Part shown: piece after piece, positions 35,778-44,173 of the stretch
Layout of the letters: the number at the start of each line of letters is the position of its first letter
Position numbering within the stretch: position 1 is the first letter of the stretch
NCBI GenBank assembly: GCA_016931935.1
Contig: JAFGDW010000087.1
Span: 1 to 48,487, forward strand
Direction: 5' to 3'
DNA length: 48,487 nucleotides
From: Candidatus Zhuqueibacterota bacterium
GTDB lineage: Bacteria > Zhuqueibacterota > Zhuqueibacteria > Thermofontimicrobiales > Thiofontviventaceae
Made by a program: the position numbers and the translations under genes
The notes under the pieces: generated by a model
Databases searched by the model: none
What the model was told of the DNA's origin: nothing
Seen by the model: the letters and a program-made list of their open reading frames with translations, nothing else

Positions 35778-36557
35778 ATGAGTACTGTTAGTGTGATACG
35801 ACGTATTCTTGGATGGCCGATTGTGCGCTATCCGCTTATAATTTTTGTTGGCATGATTATCCTTTACTTCATTTTTGATATCGTTATCATGCCGATATAT
35901 ACCCGCCACGGACAGGCAATTGAAGTCCCTAACGTGACGGAAATGACGTTCGAAGGCGCACGTACCCTGCTCGATCAACAGGATTTGAAAATTGTAGAAA
36001 AAGCGAAAAAATTTGATATAAATTTCCGTTCCGGTACTGTTATTTCCCAACATCCTGAACCGGGTTCGCAAGTAAAAAAAGGCCGGCGGATTTATGTCAT
36101 TGTAAGCAAAGGCGAACCGACTGTGGAAATGCCACGTGTTGTGGGAAAATCGGAAAAGAATGCTACATTTGAACTGCTGCAGCTCGGCTTGAAAGTTCGC
36201 CATGTAACGTACGAATTTTCATCACATTTTCCGGCTGATGTCGTGTTCGATCAATCTGTCCCGGACGGGGATGAAATAAAAGTCGGTGATGGCGTAGATT
36301 TATCTGTGAGCTATGGCCAGTTCCCGGATCGATTTGTGGTGCCGGAGGTCGTTGGCAGAAGTTTGAAAGATGCACAGAAAGTTATTGAACAAGCTGGACT
36401 AACAATCGGAATGGTTACATATCGGATGGAACCAGAATTGTTGCCGGAAACGGTGGTCGAACAATCAATTCTGGCAAATAGTGAAGTCAATCAAGGAGAA
36501 GCACTGCATTTGGTGGTGAGTAAATTACCGGAAAATACTGAGGAAACGGAACAATGA
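35778..36557 (+). CDS. PASTA-only membrane protein
   Basis: 259 residues from ATG 35778; a GTG one codon earlier is too close to the AAGGA site. A short cytoplasmic N-terminus, one membrane helix (about 15-37; YPLIIFVGMIILYFIFDIVIM), then three PASTA repeats (starting near VPNVTEMTFEGA, MPRVVGKSEKNA and VPEVVGRSLKDA). PASTA domains bind peptidoglycan fragments or mediate contacts at the wall. No kinase domain is attached, though the site between rsmB and rpe is where Firmicutes carry a PASTA Ser/Thr kinase. Overlaps rpe by four bases. Confidence 0.88.
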   Translation: MSTVSVIRRILGWPIVRYPLIIFVGMIILYFIFDIVIMPIYTRHGQAIEVPNVTEMTFEGARTLLDQQDLKIVEKAKKFDINFRSGTVISQHPEPGSQVKKGRRIYVIVSKGEPTVEMPRVVGKSEKNATFELLQLGLKVRHVTYEFSSHFPADVVFDQSVPDGDEIKVGDGVDLSVSYGQFPDRFVVPEVVGRSLKDAQKVIEQAGLTIGMVTYRMEPELLPETVVEQSILANSEVNQGEALHLVVSKLPENTEETEQ

Positions 36558-37207
36558 TAACAGTTGCGCCATCGATTTTGGCTGCGGATTTTACAAAGTT
36601 AAGGGAAGAAATTGAAAGTATTGCTGACGCTGGTGGCGACTGGGTCCACGTAGATGTTATGGATGGTCAATTTGTACCTGCTTTGTCGTTCGGAACTCCA
36701 ATAATTAAAGCTGCACGTTCAGTTACGAATTTACCGCTGGATGTGCATTTAATGGTCTATGAACCGGATCACCTGATCCCGGATTTTATTGCTGCTGGAT
36801 CGAGTAGAATTACGGTACACGTAGAAGCCATAAAACATTTAAACAGAACAATTCAACTTGTGAAAAGCCTGGGCGCCAGGGCCGGCGTTACACTTAGTCC
36901 GGGCACATCGGCAGCGTGTCTGGAAGCAGTAATTGATGAGGTCGATCTCGTGCTGGTAATGACGGTCGATCCTGGATTCGGCGGTCAAAAATTAATTCCG
37001 GGAACTTTGAAAAAAGTTGAACGCATTGCTGAAATGATTAAGCAAACAGGCAAGCAAATATACCTCGAAGTTGATGGAGGAATTACGCCGGAAAATGCCC
37101 ATACATTTATTGAAGCCGGCGCTGATGTGCTTGTCACCGGAACGGCTTTCTTCAAAGCGCAAAATCGTAATCAGGTAATAGCGCAGTTAAAACAAATCTC
37201 ACGTTGA
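36554..37207 (+). CDS. rpe: Ribulose-phosphate 3-epimerase
   Basis: 217 residues, standard length. APSILAADFTKL, VHVDVMDGQFVPALSFG, DVHLMV, MTVDPGFGGQKLI and EVDGGITPEN give the full metal-binding and catalytic set of this TIM barrel. Interconverts ribulose-5-P and xylulose-5-P. Last gene of the long plus-strand block; an inverted repeat follows at 37225. Confidence 0.96.
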   Translation: MITVAPSILAADFTKLREEIESIADAGGDWVHVDVMDGQFVPALSFGTPIIKAARSVTNLPLDVHLMVYEPDHLIPDFIAAGSSRITVHVEAIKHLNRTIQLVKSLGARAGVTLSPGTSAACLEAVIDEVDLVLVMTVDPGFGGQKLIPGTLKKVERIAEMIKQTGKQIYLEVDGGITPENAHTFIEAGADVLVTGTAFFKAQNRNQVIAQLKQISR

Positions 37208-37224
37208 AATTTACCACATAAATA

Positions 37225-37258
37225 TGCATGTAAAATGCGGATGTGCATTTTGCATGCA
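37225..37258. terminator. 14-bp hairpin after rpe, possible terminator
   Basis: TGCATGTAAAATGC (37225-37238) pairs with GCATTTTGCATGCA (37245-37258) with one G-U pair and a six-base loop. Only three Ts follow soon after, so termination would be weak or factor-assisted. The rest of the 37208-37523 gap shows nothing I can name. Confidence 0.45.
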
Positions 37259-37523
37259 ATTTCCCGCCTTAGATATTCAAATATTACTTGATTTTATTGA
37301 TTTAATTCCTTACTTTAACCAAAAGTTACCCAATTTTCTTCAAATTGATGATGTGGCGTGTATATATACGAAACGCAACATCACAACTTCAATTGTTGAC
37401 ATACATAACAACGCTTGTCAGCAGGGTAGAAGGCCTCGGGTATCCCCAATCTTCACCCCACCTTGATGAACATGATTGGTGCTCGCTGTGTTGTTGTAAA
37501 ATTCAGCGAAAATTGGGTTTTTC

Positions 37524-38324
37524 ATGACGATTCGAATTAGTTTCCTTGTAACGCTTCTCTTTTTAAATACGTACTCGTTACATGCTGGCAATAATGACTG
37601 GCAAATACAAATCGTTTTAACAGACGGTGAGTATTGTGATGATGCGACATGGTGTGGTGTAAATGAAAATGCCAGCTATGATTTTGATCATTTTGAATAT
37701 CGAAAACCAATCATAGATTTACCTATTCCGCAAGTTTATTTTTATCATCCTGAATGGGATTCAGTATACTCGGCGTTTGCGACAGATATACGGCCACATT
37801 TTGAAATAAGTGAAACATGGGAATTTCAAATTAAATCTCCGACAGGACGTACAATCACGTTGACATTTTTAGGATTGGAACAGCTCGATCCTCAAATGGC
37901 GATTCGATTGTTTGATGTAACCAGCGGTAAAATACTAAATCTTCGTGATAGTTCCACAGCGTCAATTTATATTTCAAAGCCGATAATGCAATTTAAATTG
38001 ATTGTTGGTACGATCGCCGAAATAGCAGAATCTGCGCTGGAACCGATTTTTAAATTGGGGACTAATTATCCGAATCCCTTTAACAACGAAACGATTATAC
38101 CGCTCAGTTTGCCTGAGAACGCTTTTGTTGAAATCTCAATTTTCAATATTGCAGGACAACAAGTCCGAAGCCTGTATCGTGGATTTTTGGAAAAGGGATC
38201 ACACCGGTTCCCATGGAATGGTACAACAGAAACCGGATTAAGTTTGACGACCGGAATATACTTTTATCGCCTTCTCATTGACAATTCAATACATATTACC
38301 GGTACAATGATCTTGCTGCGCTGA
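37524..38324 (+). CDS. Secreted protein with type IX (Por) sorting domain
   Basis: 266 residues with a signal peptide (FLVTLLFLNTYSLHA). The first 160 residues are a beta-rich, Trp/Tyr/Asp-rich domain (DGEYCDDATWCGVNENASY with two Cys) that I do not recognise. The C-terminal 85 residues are a typical Por sorting tail: NYPNPFNNET, VEISIFNIAGQQV, GTTETGLSLTTGIYFYRL, ending MILLR. It should be exported by T9SS-type machinery and attached to or released from the cell surface. Stands alone before the Nudix gene (16 bases). Confidence 0.85.
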   Translation: MTIRISFLVTLLFLNTYSLHAGNNDWQIQIVLTDGEYCDDATWCGVNENASYDFDHFEYRKPIIDLPIPQVYFYHPEWDSVYSAFATDIRPHFEISETWEFQIKSPTGRTITLTFLGLEQLDPQMAIRLFDVTSGKILNLRDSSTASIYISKPIMQFKLIVGTIAEIAESALEPIFKLGTNYPNPFNNETIIPLSLPENAFVEISIFNIAGQQVRSLYRGFLEKGSHRFPWNGTTETGLSLTTGIYFYRLLIDNSIHITGTMILLR

Positions 38325-38340
38325 TAATCTTACATTTTCA

Positions 38341-38943
38341 ATGAAAACTACAAACGAAATAAATATTCCGACGTATTCATCGTCTGATCTGCCCGATGGA
38401 AAAAATCCGTTTGAAACAATTGATTCACATAATCTCGGGCAACCGCCTGCAACCTGGTACCCGATTCGCATTGATACCGTTCGGAATTTGCTGACAGGTA
38501 ATTCGTTTCATTACACTGTATCCGAAATTGGTCCATCGGTCGCCATTGTTGCCATGGATGATGATGGCTATATTTTTCTCGTTGGACAATGGCGATATAC
38601 TTTTGGAAAATATTCCTGGGAACTGCCATCCGGAAGTGCAGCAGATAAAGAAAACCTGCGTGATGCCGCTAAACGTGAATTGCGTGAAGAGACCGGATTA
38701 ATTGCCGATTCCTGGACGAAGCTTGGTACCGTCGATAATTGTAATGGCGCTACGATCGATGAAGGGCACCTGTTCCTTGCGACAAATCTTGCACTTTTCC
38801 CTGCTACTCCTGACCCGAATGAAATTATTCAACGTGTTCGAATTCCTTTCTCTGAGGCTGTGTCACTGGTTTTTTCCAATCGCATTACTGAATCGCTCAG
38901 CATTGCCGCTATTCTCAAAGCCAAACATTTACTAAATTTATAG
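38341..38943 (+). CDS. Nudix hydrolase
   Basis: 200 residues. A full Nudix box starts at about residue 99: G-x5-E-x7-REL-x-EE-x-G-L (GSAADKENLRDAAKRE then LREETGL). The context of about 60 residues before it and the YTFGKYSWELPSG strand resemble ADP-ribose or NADH pyrophosphatases. Substrate not fixed. Six bases before the next receptor gene. Confidence 0.88.
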   Translation: MKTTNEINIPTYSSSDLPDGKNPFETIDSHNLGQPPATWYPIRIDTVRNLLTGNSFHYTVSEIGPSVAIVAMDDDGYIFLVGQWRYTFGKYSWELPSGSAADKENLRDAAKRELREETGLIADSWTKLGTVDNCNGATIDEGHLFLATNLALFPATPDPNEIIQRVRIPFSEAVSLVFSNRITESLSIAAILKAKHLLNL

Positions 38944-38948
38944 TTTGA

Positions 38949-41450
38949 ATGGACAGAAGTATCCAAAAAATTTTTATTAGTGCTATTCTAATCTACCTAA
39001 TGGCATTCTCATCATCAGGATTGTGTGCTGATATAATCGGCCGTACAATTGAAGCAGAAACCGGTACCCCATTAGCCGGCACAATCGTTCGTATAACTAA
39101 AATTAACCGGACAACGCTAAGCAGCGCGGAAGGTATTTTTCGATTCGTGAATGTTCCTTTTGGTGTTCATCAAATTGAATGTGTACGTCCTGATTATCCA
39201 CGATTAATTTATGTCCTCTCATTTTATACGGAAATCGATACTGTTGTAAAAATTCGTATTCAGCACAGCACCGGTGAAGGAGATATTTTTTATATTGGTG
39301 ATATTCGAGTCGAAAGTGATAAAGATTTGATGCCAAATGATTATGCTGCGACCACACGAATCAGTTCCGGCGAAATCGAAATTATCCAGGCGAACAGTCT
39401 TGGTGATGTGCTGGAAATGGTACCGGGAATTGAAAAAAGCAGTCGCTTTGGTTTGGATATGGCGGTTTTTGCAACTGTACGTGGCGACGAGAATGACCAA
39501 TATAATACCTTCGGAACCAAAGTAATTGTTGATCATGCTCCGATTTCCAATAATGCTGAAATGCTTATTCATGACCCGACACGTAATTCAACGGCTGCAA
39601 AGGGTGTCGATCTCCGACAAATACCAGCCGATAACATTGAATCCGTTGAAATTATTCGTGGTATTCCACCTGCGAGATATGGTGATTTGACCTCCGGTGT
39701 CATAAACGTGACGACATGTGTGCATCGTTCCAAACCGCGATTGAAAATAAAACATAATCCGAACACACGCGAAGCAAATCTTTACTCCGGATTTGCTCTT
39801 GGTAAATTTTTCGTTTCCTCATCTGTTAATTATGGTTACACCGAACGCGATAGACGGCTGACAGGGGATGAGTACCACCGGTTTGAATTATCGAGCCTGA
39901 TACAAAATGATCATGAGAATTCAAGCCACCAGTTCAATTCCCGCACGTGGTTTACAAAATCAATTGATGAAGTGGATATTTCGGAAATCAATGATGTGAA
40001 AGCTTATAGTCGAGGTTACCGTTTTTATGAAAATATATGGGGAACCTGGAAAAAATCACCACGAACGAGTATTGAATGGACAATGTATCTGCATGATGTA
40101 TATACAAACCGATTTACATCTATGACCGTTCACGGTTACAATAAACTTTATACCGGTGAAGTTCAAATGCGTGGCCATGAAATTAACAGTGGCGCGACAC
40201 TTGCCTGGCAACATAAAAAAGTCGGAAATTCTGCAATTCATGAACTTTCTCTGGGCGTGCAACTGCAAATAGAGAACGTTATCGGCGATGGATTAGTGTT
40301 GGATAGTTCGAAAAGTTATTACGGGTTGGACTCTCCGGTTCGGGCTTACTCTTATAATGATATTCCTGATTTATCGCAAATCGCATTATATGCAGAAGAT
40401 CAGGTAACAACAGTTTGGCTTAAAGATGTGACCTGGACCTTGGGAGTTCGTTATGATATGTTCAAGCCGACATCCATAAATTTAAGTAAGTTGTGGGATG
40501 GCAATTCTCCAGTTGACTGTCAACATGGTGCGTATTTTAGCCCCAGACTTGGCGCTGTTATGCATCTATCGTCGAAAACACAGCTACGGGGCGGATTTGG
40601 CCTCGCTGCGAAAATACCATCGCTTTATAAGATTTACAGCGGTCCGCGATTTTATACATATGGGCAGGACACTAAACATATATTTACTGAAAATTCGACG
40701 CTGAAAGGTTACACCGCAACAGAAATTAAAATTGGAATCGATCATCGACTTGAACCGCTTGGGATTATTTCAATGGAAGGGTACATGTCGAAATATGATG
40801 ATGCTTATTCATTGCGAACATATCCCGTATGGGAGAATGTTCTGAATACTAGCAATATGCCGACGTACGATGTTTGGGAAAATATTCTATGGGAACGTTT
40901 ACATGGAATAGAGTTTTCGTTTCATTCGATTCGCAAAGCCGGAATGGCCTTATCTGTAACCGGTCATTATCGACATCGCGAGTGGGGGACCGATAAACCA
41001 CGTTATGCTGTAGTTGCCGAATTTGACAGCCTTGGCAACATTAATCGAACTGCCGGGTGGTTCCCGGGGAAAACAGACTGGGTAGCGAAATGGTTTGTCG
41101 ATTATCGGCTCGATTGGCGGATTCGAAAGGCGAAATTATGGTTTCAGGCACTAATTCATCATTTTCCGTTGGAAGAGACCTGGGAAAGTCCGCTTATTGA
41201 AACAGGGCTTTGGTCAGGCAAAGTACGATCGTATCCACAAAGCTGGATAATGAATATAAGATTAACAAAACAGCTTTGGGAACATACGGAAGTTTCGATT
41301 TTTGTCAATAATGTGTTGGATGATTACGGTGAGTTCGAAGCTATCTGGGATCGTTCAATTAATGTGACAGCTAACAATCTTGTCGAAAAAAGTTACATAG
41401 AACGCCACCAACCGATATTTTGGGGGATGAAATGGTCTACATCATTTTAG
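38949..41450 (+). CDS. TonB-dependent receptor heading a five-gene cluster
   Basis: 833 residues. Signal peptide (ISAILIYLMAFSSSGLCA), carboxypeptidase-regulatory domain (about 27-115; IIGRTIEAETGTPLAGTIVRI, GIFRFVNVPFGVHQIEC), plug (about 130-260; ISSGEIEIIQANSLGDVLEM, PADNIESVEIIRGIPPARYG and LTSGVINVTT), then a barrel ending in a hydrophobic C-terminal strand (FWGMKWSTSF). Transports an unknown ligand, no SusD partner. The following four genes are on the same strand with gaps of 60, 7, 37 and 1 bases, so an operon is likely. Confidence 0.88.
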   Translation: MDRSIQKIFISAILIYLMAFSSSGLCADIIGRTIEAETGTPLAGTIVRITKINRTTLSSAEGIFRFVNVPFGVHQIECVRPDYPRLIYVLSFYTEIDTVVKIRIQHSTGEGDIFYIGDIRVESDKDLMPNDYAATTRISSGEIEIIQANSLGDVLEMVPGIEKSSRFGLDMAVFATVRGDENDQYNTFGTKVIVDHAPISNNAEMLIHDPTRNSTAAKGVDLRQIPADNIESVEIIRGIPPARYGDLTSGVINVTTCVHRSKPRLKIKHNPNTREANLYSGFALGKFFVSSSVNYGYTERDRRLTGDEYHRFELSSLIQNDHENSSHQFNSRTWFTKSIDEVDISEINDVKAYSRGYRFYENIWGTWKKSPRTSIEWTMYLHDVYTNRFTSMTVHGYNKLYTGEVQMRGHEINSGATLAWQHKKVGNSAIHELSLGVQLQIENVIGDGLVLDSSKSYYGLDSPVRAYSYNDIPDLSQIALYAEDQVTTVWLKDVTWTLGVRYDMFKPTSINLSKLWDGNSPVDCQHGAYFSPRLGAVMHLSSKTQLRGGFGLAAKIPSLYKIYSGPRFYTYGQDTKHIFTENSTLKGYTATEIKIGIDHRLEPLGIISMEGYMSKYDDAYSLRTYPVWENVLNTSNMPTYDVWENILWERLHGIEFSFHSIRKAGMALSVTGHYRHREWGTDKPRYAVVAEFDSLGNINRTAGWFPGKTDWVAKWFVDYRLDWRIRKAKLWFQALIHHFPLEETWESPLIETGLWSGKVRSYPQSWIMNIRLTKQLWEHTEVSIFVNNVLDDYGEFEAIWDRSINVTANNLVEKSYIERHQPIFWGMKWSTSF

Positions 41451-41510
41451 TTGATGTCAAGTTTGCTGATTTTTTTTTCAATTGAAAGCAAAAAAAGGAG
41501 GATTGGGAAC

Positions 41511-42623
41511 ATGCAACAGATCAGATTTTGGTTTATCTTTTGTTTTATGCTTGGATTAAGTTTAATGATTGGTTCGTGTAGTAAAGATGATCCTGTATCA
41601 CCAACACCGAAAGGCAGTATGACGCTCACTATCACAAATGATGTGGGTGAACCGGTAATTGGAGCATCCGTAACCTGGACCTCCGATTTGGGAATGGAGG
41701 GCAACGAACAATTATCTGATAGTGTTGGAGTTGTAAAGATAAGCGATTTGGTGGCAGCTACATATCATATTGTTGCCACTCTTCCTGTTTCTGAAAATTA
41801 TCGATTTCAAGGGGATTTAAATATTTCACTGCAAGCGGGGCAACAAGTCGTCAATACTTTGGTTGTAAGAATGAATACAGCAGGTCTGAAAATAAATGAA
41901 GTCTATTTCTGCGGCTGCGGGACACGATACTTTTATGATCAATTCATTGAATTGTACAATGGAAGCGCCGACACTATCTATCTTGATAATTCGATCATTT
42001 TTGTTTGTACGGCAAAAGACTTTTCCGGCCTGGACAGTGATAACGATGGCGATCTGGACTATTCCTGGATTGATTCCGCTACCGGAGATGAACGAAAATG
42101 TATTACTTATGTAACTAAACTATTTGGAAACGGAACTGAATACCCAGTTCTGCCCGGTGAGTATAGGGTAGTCGCAGCAGATGCAATTGACCATACAAAA
42201 AATGAAACGGAAAGCTTTGATTTAAGTAATGCGGATTTCGAATTTACGAATATTAATTTTCCAAATGATGAAATGAATGATCTCGTCCCTGATTACGAAA
42301 ATATCTTGCTTGGTGATTGTGGATATGTATCCAATCTGGATTTTATGCTATCACTGGCAACAGGATTTGTTGGTATCGCATCGGGTGAGGATAGTAAATA
42401 TTGTGATGGAATCGATTTTGATACTATTTGGGATGGCGTTGAATACTCGCGGAATGAAGATCATGTTCAACAGGTTGATAACAAATTGGAGACCGGATTT
42501 ACGGGTGTTGGAATTGAAAGTTATAGTCGCAAATCAATTCAACGTATCCGTCCCGGTTATGATACAAACAATAGCAAACTGGATTTCGAAATCCTGGAGA
42601 ATCCGACGCCGGGATCGTGGTAG
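41511..42623 (+). CDS. DUF4876-like lipoprotein
   Basis: 370 residues from ATG 41511, chosen for AGGAGG nine bases upstream and the lipoprotein signal (FMLGLSLMIGSC). An Ig/carboxypeptidase-like domain (about 35-125; MTLTITNDVGEPVIGASVTW) is followed by LKINEVYFCGCGTRYFYDQFIELYNGS, the opening of the DUF4876 / lamin-tail-like family found beside TonB receptors, shown here in part: FIELYNGSADTIYLDN. Two clustered Cys (CGCG) replace the usual AGS-type loop. An Asp-rich calcium-like loop (DSDNDGDLD) lies near residue 185. Probably a surface-exposed partner of the preceding receptor. Confidence 0.7.
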   Translation: MQQIRFWFIFCFMLGLSLMIGSCSKDDPVSPTPKGSMTLTITNDVGEPVIGASVTWTSDLGMEGNEQLSDSVGVVKISDLVAATYHIVATLPVSENYRFQGDLNISLQAGQQVVNTLVVRMNTAGLKINEVYFCGCGTRYFYDQFIELYNGSADTIYLDNSIIFVCTAKDFSGLDSDNDGDLDYSWIDSATGDERKCITYVTKLFGNGTEYPVLPGEYRVVAADAIDHTKNETESFDLSNADFEFTNINFPNDEMNDLVPDYENILLGDCGYVSNLDFMLSLATGFVGIASGEDSKYCDGIDFDTIWDGVEYSRNEDHVQQVDNKLETGFTGVGIESYSRKSIQRIRPGYDTNNSKLDFEILENPTPGSW

Positions 42624-42630
42624 CAGGTAA

Positions 42631-44136
42631 TTGAAGAGAAATAATGTGATTAAATTTTTTCGCCCATCTTCAAAATTAATACGAAGGACATACGTTCTGT
42701 TAACAGGCATGTTGTGGCTATGTGGTTTGAGTGAATCGTCAGCTCAAATTTATTTCCATGATAACAATGCACTTGAAACGAACCATGCTTCGATCGGTTG
42801 GCTGGGAAGCAACGAAAATCCGGCGCTATTAGACGAATCGCCGTACATTGGATGTAATATTCTTAACGTCAGTTATCATCAACGATCGGGTAATTTTTAT
42901 CGGCAATTCGCTGCCGATAAAAACAAAATTGCCAAATTATCGGCTGCAGAATGGATCCGATTATCACGCAAAATGATACTGTTTGGACAATTCTGCTTCG
43001 GCTCAGGCATATACCATTCACCCGCAGGTACACTAAATGAATTCCCGTACGATTCGCCTTTTATCCTTACAGATAAAAAAGCCGGGAATGTGCAGATATC
43101 ATCACCTGATATTCGTTTGGTGAGTAGCTACGCCCTGTCACAAAAATTATCCGTAGGCGTGGAATCATCGTTCAGGATTTATGATGGCCTTAAACAAAAT
43201 GAATCTAAGGCGAAAATGGATGACCGTACGATTGGCTGGAAAATTGGATTGGGTTATCACGTTACACCATATCAGCAAATTGCATGTAGTATTGGCAATA
43301 ATGACGGTCAAGCCAGGGTAATCATCGAAACTCACTATCTGAGACACGAACCGAAAATAGAACAATTTTTTGGTGATTCACTGCGTCTTGAAAAGCAACT
43401 TGTCGGTAACTATCACCGCCGGGATCGGCGTCAACATCGTATGGTGGAAATGTCCTGGCAATATCGTAATACATCAGGCCGTTACTTACGCTTGAAATGT
43501 GGTTATGAAAAAGTAACTGAATTTTATGATGAACTGGAAACAAAAATTTATGAATATGCCACACGATTTGGGCGTTGGCATGAAGAATTAAAATGGGTTG
43601 AATTGAACTCTGATTTTGCGACGCATGTTCGCAAATTCCGGATGCAGGTTGATATGTTGTTAATGTCCGGAGAAATGTTTGTGTACGCCGGTATGGGACA
43701 GGCCCATGTGGAAACACGGCAACAAAACATTTTGCAGGGACATATGAGATTAACCAGTGATGATAGCTGGCGCCGTTTATTGCTAAAGCTGGATATGGAT
43801 GCTACATATCTTGAAGAATCATATTATTCATTTAACCACGATTATTTGTGGGAACGATCCCCGTTCGGGCTTCGAGTAAGTAATTCAATTGATTTCAGAT
43901 TATCTGATACTTACTCGTTAATTGCCGGGATTGGAATCGGTCGTGTTGTAACGGATTATCATTTGACCCTGCCTGTATGCTTAGAGCAATCATGGAGTAT
44001 CGGACTTGGAAAAAATACGGCAGGTCGTCGCTTTGATAGCATTTTTAATATTCGTCGGATGAATGCTCCGGAAGACAACAGGGAATTTCACATTGTTTCA
44101 GTTAGCATAAATGTTGCAACTTCAGGGGAAAAATAA
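42631..44136 (+). CDS. Outer-membrane beta-barrel-like protein (DUF6850-like)
   Basis: 501 residues from TTG 42631; GTG 42646 is an alternative start. Signal peptide (VLLTGMLWLCGLSESSAQ). The body is alternating hydrophobic and polar strands with aromatic girdles (RWHEELKWVELNSDF, YLRLKCGYEKVTEFYDEL), suggesting a barrel of 14 or more strands, and ends in a strand-like VSVSINVATSG. The position directly after a DUF4876-like gene matches the DUF6850 outer-membrane family in Bacteroidetes, but the assignment is by context and weak motif recall. Confidence 0.55.
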   Translation: MKRNNVIKFFRPSSKLIRRTYVLLTGMLWLCGLSESSAQIYFHDNNALETNHASIGWLGSNENPALLDESPYIGCNILNVSYHQRSGNFYRQFAADKNKIAKLSAAEWIRLSRKMILFGQFCFGSGIYHSPAGTLNEFPYDSPFILTDKKAGNVQISSPDIRLVSSYALSQKLSVGVESSFRIYDGLKQNESKAKMDDRTIGWKIGLGYHVTPYQQIACSIGNNDGQARVIIETHYLRHEPKIEQFFGDSLRLEKQLVGNYHRRDRRQHRMVEMSWQYRNTSGRYLRLKCGYEKVTEFYDELETKIYEYATRFGRWHEELKWVELNSDFATHVRKFRMQVDMLLMSGEMFVYAGMGQAHVETRQQNILQGHMRLTSDDSWRRLLLKLDMDATYLEESYYSFNHDYLWERSPFGLRVSNSIDFRLSDTYSLIAGIGIGRVVTDYHLTLPVCLEQSWSIGLGKNTAGRRFDSIFNIRRMNAPEDNREFHIVSVSINVATSGEK

Positions 44137-44173
44137 TATATCTGGTCAAAATTCAATCGTTACGGGGTGTGCT

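Noticed and set aside
35772..36203. 143-codon minus-strand frame
   Set aside because: Antisense to the PASTA gene, His/Asn/Phe-biased shadow translation.
37395..37400. TTGACA as a -35 for the Por-tailed protein
   Set aside because: No -10 at 16-18 bases downstream.
37224..37466. 80-codon plus-strand frame after rpe
   Set aside because: It starts inside a hairpin, has no ribosome site and no protein-like pattern; treated as spacer.
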